This document shows positions 20,625 to 30,667 of a stretch of DNA of 64,000 nucleotides, piece by piece. The DNA is from Mycobacterium dioxanotrophicus. Its GTDB lineage: Bacteria > Actinomycetota > Actinomycetes > Mycobacteriales > Mycobacteriaceae. Each line of letters begins with the position of its first letter. The first letter of the stretch is position 1. The notes under the pieces were generated by a model. The model made no database searches, had not been told where the DNA came from, and saw only the letters and a program-made list of their open reading frames with translations. The stretch spans positions 4,030,001 through 4,094,000 of the forward strand of contig NZ_CP020809.1 of assembly GCF_002157835.1 (NCBI RefSeq), written 5' to 3'. A program made the translations under genes and the position numbers.

Positions 20625-21292
20625 AGTTCGCTCTGCTCGTTCGACTCGGTGGGTTGGGACGGGTTGAGCGGTTCCATGGCACCGGGCGAGGTGCGCACCG
20701 CGTGCAGACGCTGCGCGACGGTCACGATGCTGGCCACGGCGAGCAGCCACATGGCGACGTCGACGAGCCAGGGCACGTGCAGGAACGGCACCCCGGACAG
20801 CCCGGCACCCACCAGGACGATCACCAGGCGCTCGGGTCGCTCGATGATGCCGCCGTCCCCGCGCAGGCCGCTGGCCTCGGCGCGGGCCTTGATGTAGGAG
20901 ATCACCTGGGAGGTCACCAGGCAGATCAGCGTGGCGACCACCAACGCCGGGCTGCCCAGACCGAACGCCGCCCACCACACCAGGCCGGCGAACACCGCGC
21001 CGTCGGCGATCCGGTCGCAGGTGGCGTCGAGCACCGCGCCGAACCGGGTCCCGCCGCCGCGTTCGCGGGCCATGGCGCCGTCGAGCATGTCGGCGAGTAC
21101 GAACACGAACACCGCGAAGGCGCCCCACCACAACTGGCCGATCGGGAAGAGCGTCAGGGCGGCCGTGACCGAGCCTGCGGTGCCCACGATGGTGACGATG
21201 TCGGGGGTCAGGCCCGCACGCAGCGCGGCCTTGGCCACCGGACGGGACAGCTTGACGTAGGCGGCCCGGCTCATCAGGAACAGGTTGCTCAC
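20621..21292 (-). CDS. pgsA: Phosphatidylinositol phosphate synthase (CDP-alcohol phosphatidyltransferase)
   Basis: 223 residues from a GTG overlapping the HIT-gene stop as GTGA. CDP-alcohol phosphatidyltransferase with the complete motif D-x2-DG-x2-AR-x8-G-x3-D-x3-D in DMLDGAMARERGGGTRFG and AVLDATCDR. About six membrane helices. In mycobacteria the enzyme condenses CDP-diacylglycerol with inositol 1-phosphate, the first step toward PI and PIMs. It feeds PimA and PatA encoded directly downstream. Confidence 0.95.
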   Translation of the reverse strand: MSNLFLMSRAAYVKLSRPVAKAALRAGLTPDIVTIVGTAGSVTAALTLFPIGQLWWGAFAVFVFVLADMLDGAMARERGGGTRFGAVLDATCDRIADGAVFAGLVWWAAFGLGSPALVVATLICLVTSQVISYIKARAEASGLRGDGGIIERPERLVIVLVGAGLSGVPFLHVPWLVDVAMWLLAVASIVTVAQRLHAVRTSPGAMEPLNPSQPTESNEQSEL

Positions 21293-21876
21293 CGCTCCAC
21301 TCCCGCCGGGCCCGGCTGCTTGGCCCATTCCGTGGCCAGCAGCACCCGCGTCTCGCGCAGCAACTGTGGGATCACCTTGGCGCCGCCGATGATCGTGATG
21401 AAGTTGGCGTCGCCGCCCCAGCGCGGCACCACGTGCATGTGCAGATGCTCAGCCAGCGAACCGCCCGCCGACGTGCCCAGGTTGAGCCCGACGTTGAAGC
21501 CGTGCGGCCGGGACACCGCCTTGATCACGCGAATCGCCTTCTGCGTGAACGCCATCAGCTCGGCGCTCTCCTCGGCGGTGAGGTCCTCCAGCTCCGACAC
21601 CCGCCGGTAGGGCACCACCATCAGGTGTCCGGGGTTGTACGGATACAGGTTCAGCACCGCGTACACCTGTTGCCCGCGGGCCACCATCAGGCCGTCCTCA
21701 TCGGACAGCTCCGGGATGTCGGTGAACGGTTCCGACGACCCGGCAGACCCAACCTTGTTGTCGCCCTTGACCGCATCGGCGATGTAGCTCATCCGGTGCG
21801 GGGTCCACAGTCGCTGCAGATGGTCGGGGTCGCCGACACCGTGGTCGACGATCCTCCGCTCGTCCGGATCGGTCAC
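21289..21876 (-). CDS. HIT-domain protein, probable Ap4A phosphorylase
   Basis: 195 residues from a GTG overlapping the thrS stop as GTGA. Contains the histidine triad [13 protein letters not shown] and the upstream [14 protein letters not shown] typical of the HIT fold. The orthologue at this position in M. tuberculosis (Rv2613c) is described as a diadenosine tetraphosphate phosphorylase. Its place directly after thrS is apt, because aminoacyl-tRNA synthetases make Ap4A as a by-product; that link is inference. Confidence 0.9.
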   Translation of the reverse strand: MTDPDERRIVDHGVGDPDHLQRLWTPHRMSYIADAVKGDNKVGSAGSSEPFTDIPELSDEDGLMVARGQQVYAVLNLYPYNPGHLMVVPYRRVSELEDLTAEESAELMAFTQKAIRVIKAVSRPHGFNVGLNLGTSAGGSLAEHLHMHVVPRWGGDANFITIIGGAKVIPQLLRETRVLLATEWAKQPGPAGVER

Positions 21877-23966
21877 GTCGGGGCTACCTGGCTCTTCGCG
21901 CCAGCGCTCATCGCGGGTACCGCGTTGACCAATTCGGCGGTGGGAACGGCATTCTCACGCCGCTCGATCCATTCGGCGATGGCGTCGAACGCCTGTTCGC
22001 GGGGCACCCCGTTGATCTGGGTGCGGTCCCCGAACCGGAAGGAAACCGCGCCTGCCTCCACATCCTTGTCCCCCGCCAAAAGCATGAAGGGCACCTTCTG
22101 GTTGGTGTGGTTGACGATCTTCTTGGCCATCCGGTCGTCGCTGGCATCCACCTCGATGCGGATACCACGCGACTTCAGCTGCGCGGCAACGTCATACAGG
22201 TAGTCCAGGTGCGCGTCGGCGACCGGGATGCCGACCACCTGCACCGGCGCCAGCCAAGCCGGGAACGCGCCCGCATAGTGCTCGGTGAGCACCCCGAAGA
22301 ACCGCTCGATGGAACCGAACAGCGCCCGGTGGATCAGGACGGGCCGCTGCCTGCTGCCGTCGGCGGCGGTGTACTCCAGCTCGAACCGGTCGGGCATGTT
22401 GAAGTCCAGCTGGATCGTCGACATCTGCCAGTTGCGTCCGAGCGCGTCCTTGACCTGCACCGAGATCTTCGGCCCGTAGAACGCGGCGCCGCCCGGATCG
22501 GGCACCAGGTCCAGGCCGGAGGCCTCGGCCACCTCACGCAGGGTGTCGGTGGCCTCCTCCCAGATCTCGTCGGAGCCGACGTACTTCTCCGGGTCCTTGG
22601 TGGACAGCTCCAGGTAGAAGTCGTCGAGACCGTAGTCGCGCAACAGATCCAGCACGAACTGCAGCAGCCGGGTGAGCTCGTCGCGCATCTGCTCGCGCGT
22701 GGTGTAGATGTGCGCGTCGTCCTGGGTCATGCCGCGAACCCGGGTCAGGCCGTGGACGACGCCGGACTTCTCGTAGCGGTAGACGCTGCCGAACTCGAAG
22801 AGCCGCAACGGAAGTTCACGATAGGAACGGCCCCGCGACCGGAAGATCAGATGGTGCATGGGGCAGTTCATGGGCTTGAGGTAGTAGTCCTGCCCCGGCT
22901 TGCGGACCGAACCGTCCTCGTTGAACTCCGCGTCGATGTGCATCGGCGGGAACATGCCGTCGGCGTACCACTCGAGGTGCCCCGAGGTGATGTAGAGGTG
23001 CTCCTTGGTGATGTGCGGGGTGTTGACGAACTCGTAGCCCGCCTCCAGGTGCTTTTGGCGCGAGTAGTCCTCGAGCTCGCGACGCACCACGCCGCCCTTC
23101 GGGTGGAAAACCGGAAGGCCCGAACCCAACTCGTCGGGGAAGCTGAACAGGTCGAGTTCCACCCCGAGCTTGCGGTGATCGCGGCGTTGCGCCTCCTCGA
23201 TGAGCTCGAGGTGCTTGTCGAGGGCCTCCTGCGATTCCCAGGCCGTGCCATAGATGCGCTGCAGGCTCGCGTTGTTCTGGTTGCCCCGCCAGTAGGCCGC
23301 GGAGCTGCGGGTCAGCTTGAACGCCGGAATGTGCTTGGTGGTCGGGATGTGCGGGCCGCGGCACAAGTCCCCCCAGACCCGTTCCTTGGTGCGCGGATTG
23401 AGGTTGTCGTAGGCGGTGAGTTCGTCGCCGCCGACCTCCATCACCTCGGGATCGTCGGCCCCGGATTTGTCGTCGACCAGCTCCAGCTTGTAGGGCTCGC
23501 CTGCGAGTTCCCGACGGGCTTCGTCCTTGGACTCGTAGACCCGCCGGTCGAACAGCTGACCGTCCTTGACGATCTTCTGCATCCGCTTCTCGAGCTTCTC
23601 CAGGTCCTCGGGCGTGAACGGCTGCGGGACGTCGAAGTCGTAGTAGAAGCCGTCGACGATGGGCGGCCCGATCCCCAGCTTGGCCTCGGGGAACAGATCC
23701 TGCACGGCCTGCGCCAGCACGTGGGCGCAGGAGTGCCTGATGACGCTGCGGCCGTCCTCGGTGTCGGCGGCCACCGGGGTCACCTCGACGTCGGCGTCGG
23801 GCACCCAGGACAGGTCGCGCAGCCGGCCGTCGGCGTCGCGGACCACCACGACGGCGTCGACGGCGCCGCGCTGCGGCAGTCCCGCCTCGCGGACCGCCGC
23901 CCCGGCGGTGGTCCCTGCAGCGACCCGGATCGGGGCTGCGGGGGCGGAGCTGGCGGCGGCGCTCAT
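21873..23966 (-). CDS. thrS: Threonyl-tRNA synthetase
   Basis: 697 residues. Charges tRNA-Thr. N-terminal TGS-like domain ([19 protein letters not shown]), the zinc-type editing site [12 protein letters not shown], class II motifs with [32 protein letters not shown] and the C-terminal anticodon domain. ATG 23966 follows AGGAGAG; the longer open frame to 24011 is not needed. First gene of a five-to-six-gene overlapping unit running through pgsA and pimA. Confidence 0.97.
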   Translation of the reverse strand: MSAAASSAPAAPIRVAAGTTAGAAVREAGLPQRGAVDAVVVVRDADGRLRDLSWVPDADVEVTPVAADTEDGRSVIRHSCAHVLAQAVQDLFPEAKLGIGPPIVDGFYYDFDVPQPFTPEDLEKLEKRMQKIVKDGQLFDRRVYESKDEARRELAGEPYKLELVDDKSGADDPEVMEVGGDELTAYDNLNPRTKERVWGDLCRGPHIPTTKHIPAFKLTRSSAAYWRGNQNNASLQRIYGTAWESQEALDKHLELIEEAQRRDHRKLGVELDLFSFPDELGSGLPVFHPKGGVVRRELEDYSRQKHLEAGYEFVNTPHITKEHLYITSGHLEWYADGMFPPMHIDAEFNEDGSVRKPGQDYYLKPMNCPMHHLIFRSRGRSYRELPLRLFEFGSVYRYEKSGVVHGLTRVRGMTQDDAHIYTTREQMRDELTRLLQFVLDLLRDYGLDDFYLELSTKDPEKYVGSDEIWEEATDTLREVAEASGLDLVPDPGGAAFYGPKISVQVKDALGRNWQMSTIQLDFNMPDRFELEYTAADGSRQRPVLIHRALFGSIERFFGVLTEHYAGAFPAWLAPVQVVGIPVADAHLDYLYDVAAQLKSRGIRIEVDASDDRMAKKIVNHTNQKVPFMLLAGDKDVEAGAVSFRFGDRTQINGVPREQAFDAIAEWIERRENAVPTAELVNAVPAMSAGAKSQVAPT

Positions 23967-24050
23967 CGGGGACTCTCCTATGGTTGCGGGACGCAATACG
24001 ATCGCGACCATGCTATCGGTGGGGCGACCCGCGCCCCGAGCCCGATGGGG

Positions 24051-24671
24051 TCAAGGCTGCCCAGGTTTGAGGCGCACAAACAGCGCCTCGGCCTCCGCGA
24101 GCACGTCGTCGCCGTCGCTCAGGCGCCCGACGACGAAGATCTTGCGGCCCTCGATGCGGTCGATACCCGCCTCGACCTGCAGTTCTTTCTCGATCGGCAC
24201 GATCTTTCGGTAGTCGACGTGCAGGTAGGCCGTGCGCTGGTAGGGGTTGCGGGTCAGTTTCGCCGCGGTGAAACCCAGCAGCGAATCGAACAGCAGCGCC
24301 AACTGCCCGCCGTGCACCGCGCCGTTGCGGCCGAGGTGGAACCGCCGGAAGTACGCGCTGCCCGCGATCCGCTGGTCGGCGGTGACGTGCAGCTGCGTCG
24401 GCACCGTCGAGATGCTCCCGCGGTTGGGTAGGTCCATGCGCCGGCCCGACGGTGAGTTCCATTCGTCGGCGTCGTAGGGCGCCAGCAGGGCCGACACCTT
24501 CTCGATCAGGTCGGCGGCCTCGGCGATCACCGCGTCGGGCGCGTCGGCGGCCTTGGCGTGGTCCTGCAGCGTGCGCACCGCCTCGACGAAGCGGCCGTAG
24601 TCCGGTCCACCGCGGGTCGTGGGATCCGGCGGGTTGAACCCTCCACCGGGATGCGCGCTGTCAGTGGACAC
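24051..24671 (-). CDS. PaaI-like hot-dog thioesterase
   Basis: 206 residues from a GTG. The C-terminal half holds a hot-dog thioesterase domain with RNGAVHGGQLALLFDSLLGF, the PaaI/DUF4442-type active segment, and ends AEAEALFVRLKPG. The N-terminal 85 residues are helical and unassigned. Such enzymes hydrolyse acyl-CoA; substrate unknown. It lies upstream of thrS with an 84-base gap and is divergent from the lipoprotein gene at 24714. Confidence 0.85.
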   Translation of the reverse strand: MSTDSAHPGGGFNPPDPTTRGGPDYGRFVEAVRTLQDHAKAADAPDAVIAEAADLIEKVSALLAPYDADEWNSPSGRRMDLPNRGSISTVPTQLHVTADQRIAGSAYFRRFHLGRNGAVHGGQLALLFDSLLGFTAAKLTRNPYQRTAYLHVDYRKIVPIEKELQVEAGIDRIEGRKIFVVGRLSDGDDVLAEAEALFVRLKPGQP

Positions 24672-24713
24672 CCCGCCACCGTATTGCCTGCGGACCGCCG
24701 ATCCGGAGGTGAC

Positions 24714-25412
24714 ATGGTGGTGCGCGTGAATCTGAGCGACTCACCGGCCGGCCCAGCAGCTGCCCCACCCACGGTGCGCGTGCGCGTCGTCACCGTCTCG
24801 ATGCTGGTCGCGGGCCTGCTGAGCGGCTGCACCGACGTGGTATCCGGCGCTGCCAATCGCGCGCAGTCCCACCCCGTCGTGTTCGCCCGGACCCTGCTGC
24901 TGGCCGAGGGCACCCGGACACCGGCCGGGCCCGCATCGCAGATTCCGGTGGGGACGAGCTACTTCACCGCGGCCCAGCCCCAGGAATGTACGGCGGCAAC
25001 CCTGTTCCTCGGTTCGCCTCTGGTCCCGCCCGGCGCGGCCGATCACGCCGAGACCGGGTACCGCACGTCCGGCGGGGTCATGATGGCCGAGACCGTGAGC
25101 ACCTACGAGGAGGATCTCGACATTCCCGCGGTGGTGCGCGACGGGTCGAGCGCGGTGTCGAGGTGCACCACCAACGCCGTGGGCATCTCGCCGACCGGAC
25201 CGTCGCGGGCGATGCGGCTCGACGCGGTGACCACACCCGCCGACGGCGTCCTGACGTGGGCGATGACTCGGCCGGGGTGGAACTGTGACTACGGTCTGGC
25301 GGTGACTGCCCGTGCGGCACTGATGCTTTCGGTCTGCGACTACCAGCCGGGGTTTCAGATGGGCGAATGGGCCAAGCAGCGCCGCGACCAGTTGACGAAG
25401 CAGAACGTCTGA
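24714..25412 (+). CDS. Lipoprotein with possible PknH-type sensor fold
   Basis: 232 residues; ATG follows GGAGGTGAC. The N-terminus has a hydrophobic stretch ending in the lipobox LLSGC, so the mature protein should be lipid-anchored outside the membrane. The mature part has spaced cysteines (ECTAATL, RCTTNAVG, WNCDYG, VCDYQPGF), which suggests two disulfides. That pattern and the closing GEWAKQRRDQL resemble mycobacterial lipoproteins with the PknH extracellular sensor-like fold, but this is a tentative match by eye. Confidence 0.75.
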   Translation: MVVRVNLSDSPAGPAAAPPTVRVRVVTVSMLVAGLLSGCTDVVSGAANRAQSHPVVFARTLLLAEGTRTPAGPASQIPVGTSYFTAAQPQECTAATLFLGSPLVPPGAADHAETGYRTSGGVMMAETVSTYEEDLDIPAVVRDGSSAVSRCTTNAVGISPTGPSRAMRLDAVTTPADGVLTWAMTRPGWNCDYGLAVTARAALMLSVCDYQPGFQMGEWAKQRRDQLTKQNV

Positions 25413-25487
25413 TCCACCTGGCGGCAGTTCACTTGCCGGATGCCCATTACAGGTTTGCCGTGCACGTGCAGCTGTCAGACTCCCGCC

Positions 25488-27974
25488 ATGACCGACGTCG
25501 CTCAGAACGCGCCCACCGACGAACGCAGCCGCACCGGCCTGTCTGCCGACGCCCTGCGTCGCGGCATCGTCGACCACCTGCGGTACTCGATCGGCCGTCC
25601 GGCCGCCGCGCTGCGCCCGGCACACTACTACCGCGCGCTTGCGCTGGCCGTGCGGGACCGCATGCAGGACAACCGGGTCGCGTCGACCCAGACATCGCTC
25701 GACCTGGGCCGCAAGGTCACGTGCTATCTGTCGGCCGAGTTCCTGATGGGCCCGCAGCTGGGCGCCAATCTGCTGAACCTGCAGATCGAATCCGCCGCGC
25801 GTGCCGCACTGGCCGAGCTGGGTCAGGATCTCGACGAGGTGCTGGCCTGCGAGGAGGAACCCGGTCTGGGCAACGGCGGCCTCGGCCGGCTCGCCGCGTG
25901 CTATCTCGACTCGCTGGCGACGCTGGAGCGCCCGGCGATCGGTTACGGCATTCGCTACGAGTTCGGCATCTTCGACCAGGAGATCCACGACGGCTGGCAG
26001 GTCGAGAAGACCGACAACTGGCTCGACAACGGAAACCCTTGGGAGATCGCCAAACCCGATGTGAGCTATGAGGTGAACTGGGGCGGTTTCGCCGAGCACT
26101 ACACCGACGAGGCCGGCCACGACCGGGCGCGGTGGGTACCCGGACGGGTGATCAAGGGCGTCGCCTACGACACCCCCATCCAGGGTTACGGCGTGAAGAC
26201 GTGCAACGCGCTGACGCTGTGGAGCGCCCGGGCCGTCAAGTCGTTTGCCCTGGAGGCGTTCAACACCGGGGACTACTACAAGGCCGTCGAGGACGAGGTC
26301 ACCTCCGAGACCGTGACCAAGGTGCTCTACCCCAACGATGAACCCGAGGTCGGCAAGCGTCTGCGCCTGCTGCAGCAGTACTTCTTCGTGTCCTGCTCAC
26401 TGCAGCACGTGCTGCACATCCTCGACGACCTGGCCGACGCCTCGGTACACGAGCTTCCCGAGCGGTTCGCGTTGCAGCTCAACGACACTCACCCGTCGAT
26501 CGGGGTGGCCGAGCTGATGCGGCTGCTGGTCGACGAGCGGCAACTGAGCTGGGACGAGGCATGGGACATCACCGTCGCATCGTTCGGCTACACCAACCAC
26601 ACCCTGCTGCCGGAGGCGCTGGAGACCTGGCCGCTGGCCATGTTCGGCGAATCGCTGCCGCGGCACCTGGAGATCATCTACGAGATCAACCGCCGCTTCC
26701 TCGACGAGGTGGCCGCCGCGTTCCCAGGTGACACCGACCGCCTGCGCCGGATGTCGCTGATCGGTGAGGACAACGGCAAGAGCGTGCGGATGGCGCATCT
26801 GGCCACCGTCGGCAGCCACGCCGTCAACGGTGTCGCGGCATTGCATTCGGAACTGCTGAAATCCAGTGTCCTCAAAGACTTCTACGAGCTGTGGCCCGAG
26901 CGGTTCTCCAACAAGACCAACGGTGTCACCCCCCGCCGCTTCCTGGCGTTGGCCAACCCGGGCCTGCGCAGCCTGCTCGACGACACCATCGGCGACGGCT
27001 GGCTGAGCGATCTGACCAAACTGCGCGGACTGGAGGTCTACGTCGACGATCCGGCGTTCCGCACCCAGTGGCGAGCGGTCAAGCGCGACAACAAGGCTCG
27101 GCTGGCCGCCTACGTCGCTTCCACCGCGGGCGTCGATCTGGACCCCGATTGGCTGTTCGACATCCAGGTCAAGCGCATTCACGAGTACAAGCGTCAGCAC
27201 CTCAACGTGTTGAACATCGTCACGCAGTACCACCGCCTCAAGCAGAATCCCGGCCTGGACATCGTGCCCCGCGCTTTCGTGTTCGGCGGCAAGGCCGCGC
27301 CGGGCTACTTCCTGGCCAAGCGGATCATCAAGCTCATCAACGCCGTGGGAGAGACGGTGAACAACGATCCGGATGTCAACCGGTTTCTCAAGGTCGCCTT
27401 CGTGCCGAACTTCAATGTGCAGAACGCAGAGTTCATCTATCCGGCTGCCGATGTCTCCGAACAGATCTCGACCGCAGGCAAGGAAGCCTCGGGCACCGGC
27501 AACATGAAGTTCATGATCAACGGTGCGCTCACCATCGGCACCCTCGACGGCGCCAACGTCGAGATGCGCGACGAGGTCGGTGCCGAGAACTTCTTCCTGT
27601 TCGGCCTTACCGTCGACGAGGTCGAGCGGATCAAACGTGACGGCTACCGGCCGTCGGACTACGTGGCGGGCAATCCCGAACTCGCGGCGGCACTCGATCT
27701 GATCGCCGACGGCACCTTCTCCCACGGTGACACCGACGTGTTCCGCCCACTGGTCGAGAACCTGCGCCATGACGACCCGTTCCTGGTGCTGGCCGACTAT
27801 GCCTCCTATGTCGAGTGCCAGGAGCGGGTCAGTACCGCGTGGCGCGACACGGAGACGTGGACCCGCATGTCGATCATGAACACCGCACGCAGCGGCAAGT
27901 TCTCATCGGACCGGGCGATCACCGAGTACTGCGACGACATCTGGGGGGTCATCCCGGTCACCGTGGCGGATTAG
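25488..27974 (+). CDS. glgP: Glycogen/maltodextrin phosphorylase
   Basis: 828 residues, GT35 family, cytoplasmic. Releases glucose 1-phosphate from alpha-1,4-glucans. Visible: CYLSAEFLMGPQLG near the N-terminus, EEPGLGNGGLGRLAACYLDS, NDTHPSIGVAELMR, KRIHEYKRQHLNVL, and the PLP-binding site EASGTGNMKFMINGALTIG containing the Schiff-base lysine. ATG 25488 gives the normal start (MTDVAQNAPTDER); an upstream GTG/ATG frame is possible but adds an odd Cys-rich segment. Single-gene unit or leader of the small DUF6480 gene. Confidence 0.96.
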   Translation: MTDVAQNAPTDERSRTGLSADALRRGIVDHLRYSIGRPAAALRPAHYYRALALAVRDRMQDNRVASTQTSLDLGRKVTCYLSAEFLMGPQLGANLLNLQIESAARAALAELGQDLDEVLACEEEPGLGNGGLGRLAACYLDSLATLERPAIGYGIRYEFGIFDQEIHDGWQVEKTDNWLDNGNPWEIAKPDVSYEVNWGGFAEHYTDEAGHDRARWVPGRVIKGVAYDTPIQGYGVKTCNALTLWSARAVKSFALEAFNTGDYYKAVEDEVTSETVTKVLYPNDEPEVGKRLRLLQQYFFVSCSLQHVLHILDDLADASVHELPERFALQLNDTHPSIGVAELMRLLVDERQLSWDEAWDITVASFGYTNHTLLPEALETWPLAMFGESLPRHLEIIYEINRRFLDEVAAAFPGDTDRLRRMSLIGEDNGKSVRMAHLATVGSHAVNGVAALHSELLKSSVLKDFYELWPERFSNKTNGVTPRRFLALANPGLRSLLDDTIGDGWLSDLTKLRGLEVYVDDPAFRTQWRAVKRDNKARLAAYVASTAGVDLDPDWLFDIQVKRIHEYKRQHLNVLNIVTQYHRLKQNPGLDIVPRAFVFGGKAAPGYFLAKRIIKLINAVGETVNNDPDVNRFLKVAFVPNFNVQNAEFIYPAADVSEQISTAGKEASGTGNMKFMINGALTIGTLDGANVEMRDEVGAENFFLFGLTVDEVERIKRDGYRPSDYVAGNPELAAALDLIADGTFSHGDTDVFRPLVENLRHDDPFLVLADYASYVECQERVSTAWRDTETWTRMSIMNTARSGKFSSDRAITEYCDDIWGVIPVTVAD

Positions 27975-28067
27975 CCGCCGCGGTTTGGCACCCCGCCGAC
28001 CGGGGTAGCCCGGGGTTGGCCGGTCGAGCGCCGAAGGACCGGCGAGCTTTTCGATGGGAGGCACGAC

Positions 28068-28304
28068 ATGACCGCACTGCCTCCGGACCCCGATCCGGAA
28101 CGGACCCCGGGCCTGGAACCCGGTGGAGGGGTATCTCCAGGCTCCACTCCCCCTGACGCGGCGCAAACATCCGGAGTGTCGGAGCCGCAGCCCCGCGCGC
28201 GACACCGGTTCTCGCCCAGCGCGACCGCCGGGCTCATCGCCATCGGTGTTTTCGTGTTGGTGTTCGTGGTGGCCGGCGTGTTGATCGTGGCGATCGTCTG
28301 GTAG
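28068..28304 (+). CDS. DUF6480-like small membrane protein
   Basis: 78 residues; GGGAGG precedes the ATG. The first 48 residues are proline-rich and polar (MTALPPDPDPERTPGLEPGG), followed by one C-terminal transmembrane helix (ATAGLIAIGVFVLVFVVAGV). The MTALPPDPDPERTPGLEPGG opening matches the actinobacterial family DUF6480, function unknown. Located 93 bases after glycogen phosphorylase. Confidence 0.8.
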   Translation: MTALPPDPDPERTPGLEPGGGVSPGSTPPDAAQTSGVSEPQPRARHRFSPSATAGLIAIGVFVLVFVVAGVLIVAIVW

Positions 28305-28357
28305 CTCTCACCGCCTGCGCTCCGCTTCTGCCCACTGCTGCGGTCATGCCGACGGGC

Positions 28358-29548
28358 CTACCCGGTGCCGAAGGCGAAAACCGTTGCCGAATCGTAGGTT
28401 TGCCCTGGATTGAGGATCGTGGAGGGAAACCCCGGTTGGTTGGGCGAGTCCGGGAAGTGCTGGGTCTCCATCGTGAAGCCCGCGCCTTGCCGGTAGATGT
28501 GGCCGCTGGTGCCCGTGAACGCGCCGACCAGGAAGTTCGAGGTGTAGAACTGCACGCCCGGCTCGGTGGTGGAGACGGTCAGCGTGCGTCCGGTCGCCGG
28601 ATCCTCGGCCTTGGCGGCCTGCACCAAGCCGGTGTCGTTGCCGCGGTTGATCACCCAGTTGTGGTCATAGCCGTGGGCCAGCAGCAACTGGGGGTCGTTG
28701 GCGGTGATGTGTGCGCCGATCAGCGTCGGTGAGGTGAAATCGAACGGTGTTCCTTTCACCGGGGCGATCTGGCCGGTCGGGATCTGTGTGGTGTCCGTCG
28801 GGGTGTAGCTGTCGGCGCTGATGGTGAGCTTGTGGTCATAGATGTTGAGCGCGTCCTCCCCCGCCAGGTTGAAGTAGCTGTGATTGGTCAGATTGACCAC
28901 GGTCGGGGCGTCGGTGGTGGCGTGATAGTCGATGCGCAGTTGATTGTTCTGGTCGACGGTGTAGATGACGGTGGTCGTCAGCGCTCCCGGATAACCCATT
29001 TCACCTGCCGGACTGAGGTATTGGAGTTTGAGGGCGACGCTGCCGTTGGCGTTCTGCGGCGTGGCCTGCCATACCTTCGAGTCGAATCCTGCGGTGCCGC
29101 CGTGCAGGCTGTTGCCGTTGTTGTTGATCGGGACCTGATGCGGCGCGCCGTCGAGCGAGAAGGTTCCCTTGGCGATCCGGTTACCGTAGCGGCCGATGAT
29201 GGCACCGAAGTAGGTCTTGGCGTCGCCGGTGTTGTTGAGATATCCCTCCAGATTCGGGAAACCGAGCACCACGTTGTTGGCCTGCCCGTTGCGGTCGGGT
29301 ACCTCGATCGACTGAATGATGCCGCCGTAGTTGAGGATTCGCACCTGCATGCCGTGCCCGCTGTTGAGCGTGTAACGGGTCACCGGAGTGCCGCCCACTT
29401 GGCCGAACGACTCGTCGGTGATCGACGGCGCCTGGGCCGGCGCAGGCCCTGTGCTGCTGTCGCCGCCGCTGTGGGTCGTGGTGCTGCATGCCGTCAAGCC
29501 CGCCACACCGGCGATCGCCATCAGTCGAAGTAAACCTCGTCCACGCAT
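28358..29548 (-). CDS. galM: Aldose 1-epimerase, exported lipoprotein form
   Basis: 396 residues; ATG 29548 follows GGGAGGATC. N-terminal signal ends in the lipobox GLTAC, so this epimerase is predicted to be lipid-anchored outside the cell, unlike the cytoplasmic enzyme of E. coli. GalM fold motifs are present: IIGRYGNRIAKGTF, NNNGNSLHGGTAGFD, NLTNHSYFNLAG and GYDHNWVIN with catalytic His candidates, plus TTEPGVQFYTSNF with the catalytic Glu. It interconverts alpha and beta anomers of aldoses. Confidence 0.93.
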   Translation of the reverse strand: MRGRGLLRLMAIAGVAGLTACSTTTHSGGDSSTGPAPAQAPSITDESFGQVGGTPVTRYTLNSGHGMQVRILNYGGIIQSIEVPDRNGQANNVVLGFPNLEGYLNNTGDAKTYFGAIIGRYGNRIAKGTFSLDGAPHQVPINNNGNSLHGGTAGFDSKVWQATPQNANGSVALKLQYLSPAGEMGYPGALTTTVIYTVDQNNQLRIDYHATTDAPTVVNLTNHSYFNLAGEDALNIYDHKLTISADSYTPTDTTQIPTGQIAPVKGTPFDFTSPTLIGAHITANDPQLLLAHGYDHNWVINRGNDTGLVQAAKAEDPATGRTLTVSTTEPGVQFYTSNFLVGAFTGTSGHIYRQGAGFTMETQHFPDSPNQPGFPSTILNPGQTYDSATVFAFGTG

Positions 29549-29753
29549 GATCCTCCCTGGTCTCAGCGAATTCACCTGTGTACAAGCATTGTCCGCGTGT
29601 CATGGGCCCGCGGCACGGCTTTTGGGCGGATCGCCGGTGGCCGCCCGGCCCCGCGTCGCGGCTACCGCGCAGGTCACCCCCGGTTTCTCGGCAGTGACAG
29701 AAAGGCAGAAATCGTGCGGGCGATTCGGCCGTGTTCGCAGCCCGCAGCGCCGC

Positions 29754-30551
29754 TCAGCGCACTTCGACGGCGCTGGGCTCGCGAGGTGCGCCCAGCATGT
29801 CGCGGTGCGACGGCGGGACGCGGCCACCCTCATCGGTGATGCCGTAGCGGTGGGCGAGTTCGGCGCCGATCACGGTACGGCCGGACACTGCGGCCAACTC
29901 GGGATCGTGGTAGAGCGCATTGATCAAATACCCTGTGAATTCCGGGGTTTCGGCGTGCTCGGCGGTCTTGGCGAGGGCCTCGGGGTGCCCGCTGAACGCA
30001 GCACGCAGCTTCTCGGTGAGCAGGATGCCCATCCAGATTGACACCGTGGCCACGCCGGTGCCCCGGAAGTCGACGGCCATGTCGGCGGCGAGCTTGTCCA
30101 ACCCGGCCTTTTGCGCTCCATAGGCCGGGCCATGCATGTAGCACACCGAACCCGGCGATGAGGTGAAGGCAATGAGCCCCTTGTCCGCGGCGAGCAACAG
30201 CGGCGCGGCGTACCAGGAGGCGATGTAGGCCGATCGCAGCCCGACATCGAGCACGTCGGCCAGCGCAATCGACTTCTCCCAGAACGGCTTCGGGCTGGTC
30301 AGCTCATCGTGGACGGCGGCCGCGTTGTTGACGAGGAGGTCCAGTCGGCCGCGCTCGTCCGCGATCCGATCGAACAGCGCGCCCACGGCCGCGTCGTCGG
30401 AATGGTCGAGTGGCACCGCGATGGCGCCGTCCGCATCCGTCACGGTCCGTCCCGTGGCATACACCTGCCAGCCCGAGGCGATCAGCGCCGCGGCGATGCC
30501 TCGGCCCGCGCCACGGCTCGCTCCGGTGACAACGGCAACGGGATTCTCCAT
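29754..30551 (-). CDS. Short-chain dehydrogenase/reductase
   Basis: 265 residues. Classical SDR: cofactor loop TGASRGAGRGIA, NNAA motif in LLVNNAAAVHDE, catalytic Ser in FTSSPGS and the YXXXK in YGAQKAG. The end (DEGGRVPPSHRDMLGAP) is not a standard SDR tail. Overall layout resembles DHRS1-type dehydrogenases. Substrate unknown. It lies 116 bases before tex on the same strand, downstream of it in transcription. Confidence 0.9.
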   Translation of the reverse strand: MENPVAVVTGASRGAGRGIAAALIASGWQVYATGRTVTDADGAIAVPLDHSDDAAVGALFDRIADERGRLDLLVNNAAAVHDELTSPKPFWEKSIALADVLDVGLRSAYIASWYAAPLLLAADKGLIAFTSSPGSVCYMHGPAYGAQKAGLDKLAADMAVDFRGTGVATVSIWMGILLTEKLRAAFSGHPEALAKTAEHAETPEFTGYLINALYHDPELAAVSGRTVIGAELAHRYGITDEGGRVPPSHRDMLGAPREPSAVEVR

Positions 30552-30667
30552 GTCCCGAAACTACCCGGCCGGATTCGAGATCGTCCGCGAGCGTGCATCC
30601 ACTGCGAAGCTGCCGCAAATTTTTCGCAGTGGCTTCACAATCGCGGAGCGCGACCGGGCAGGCCTGG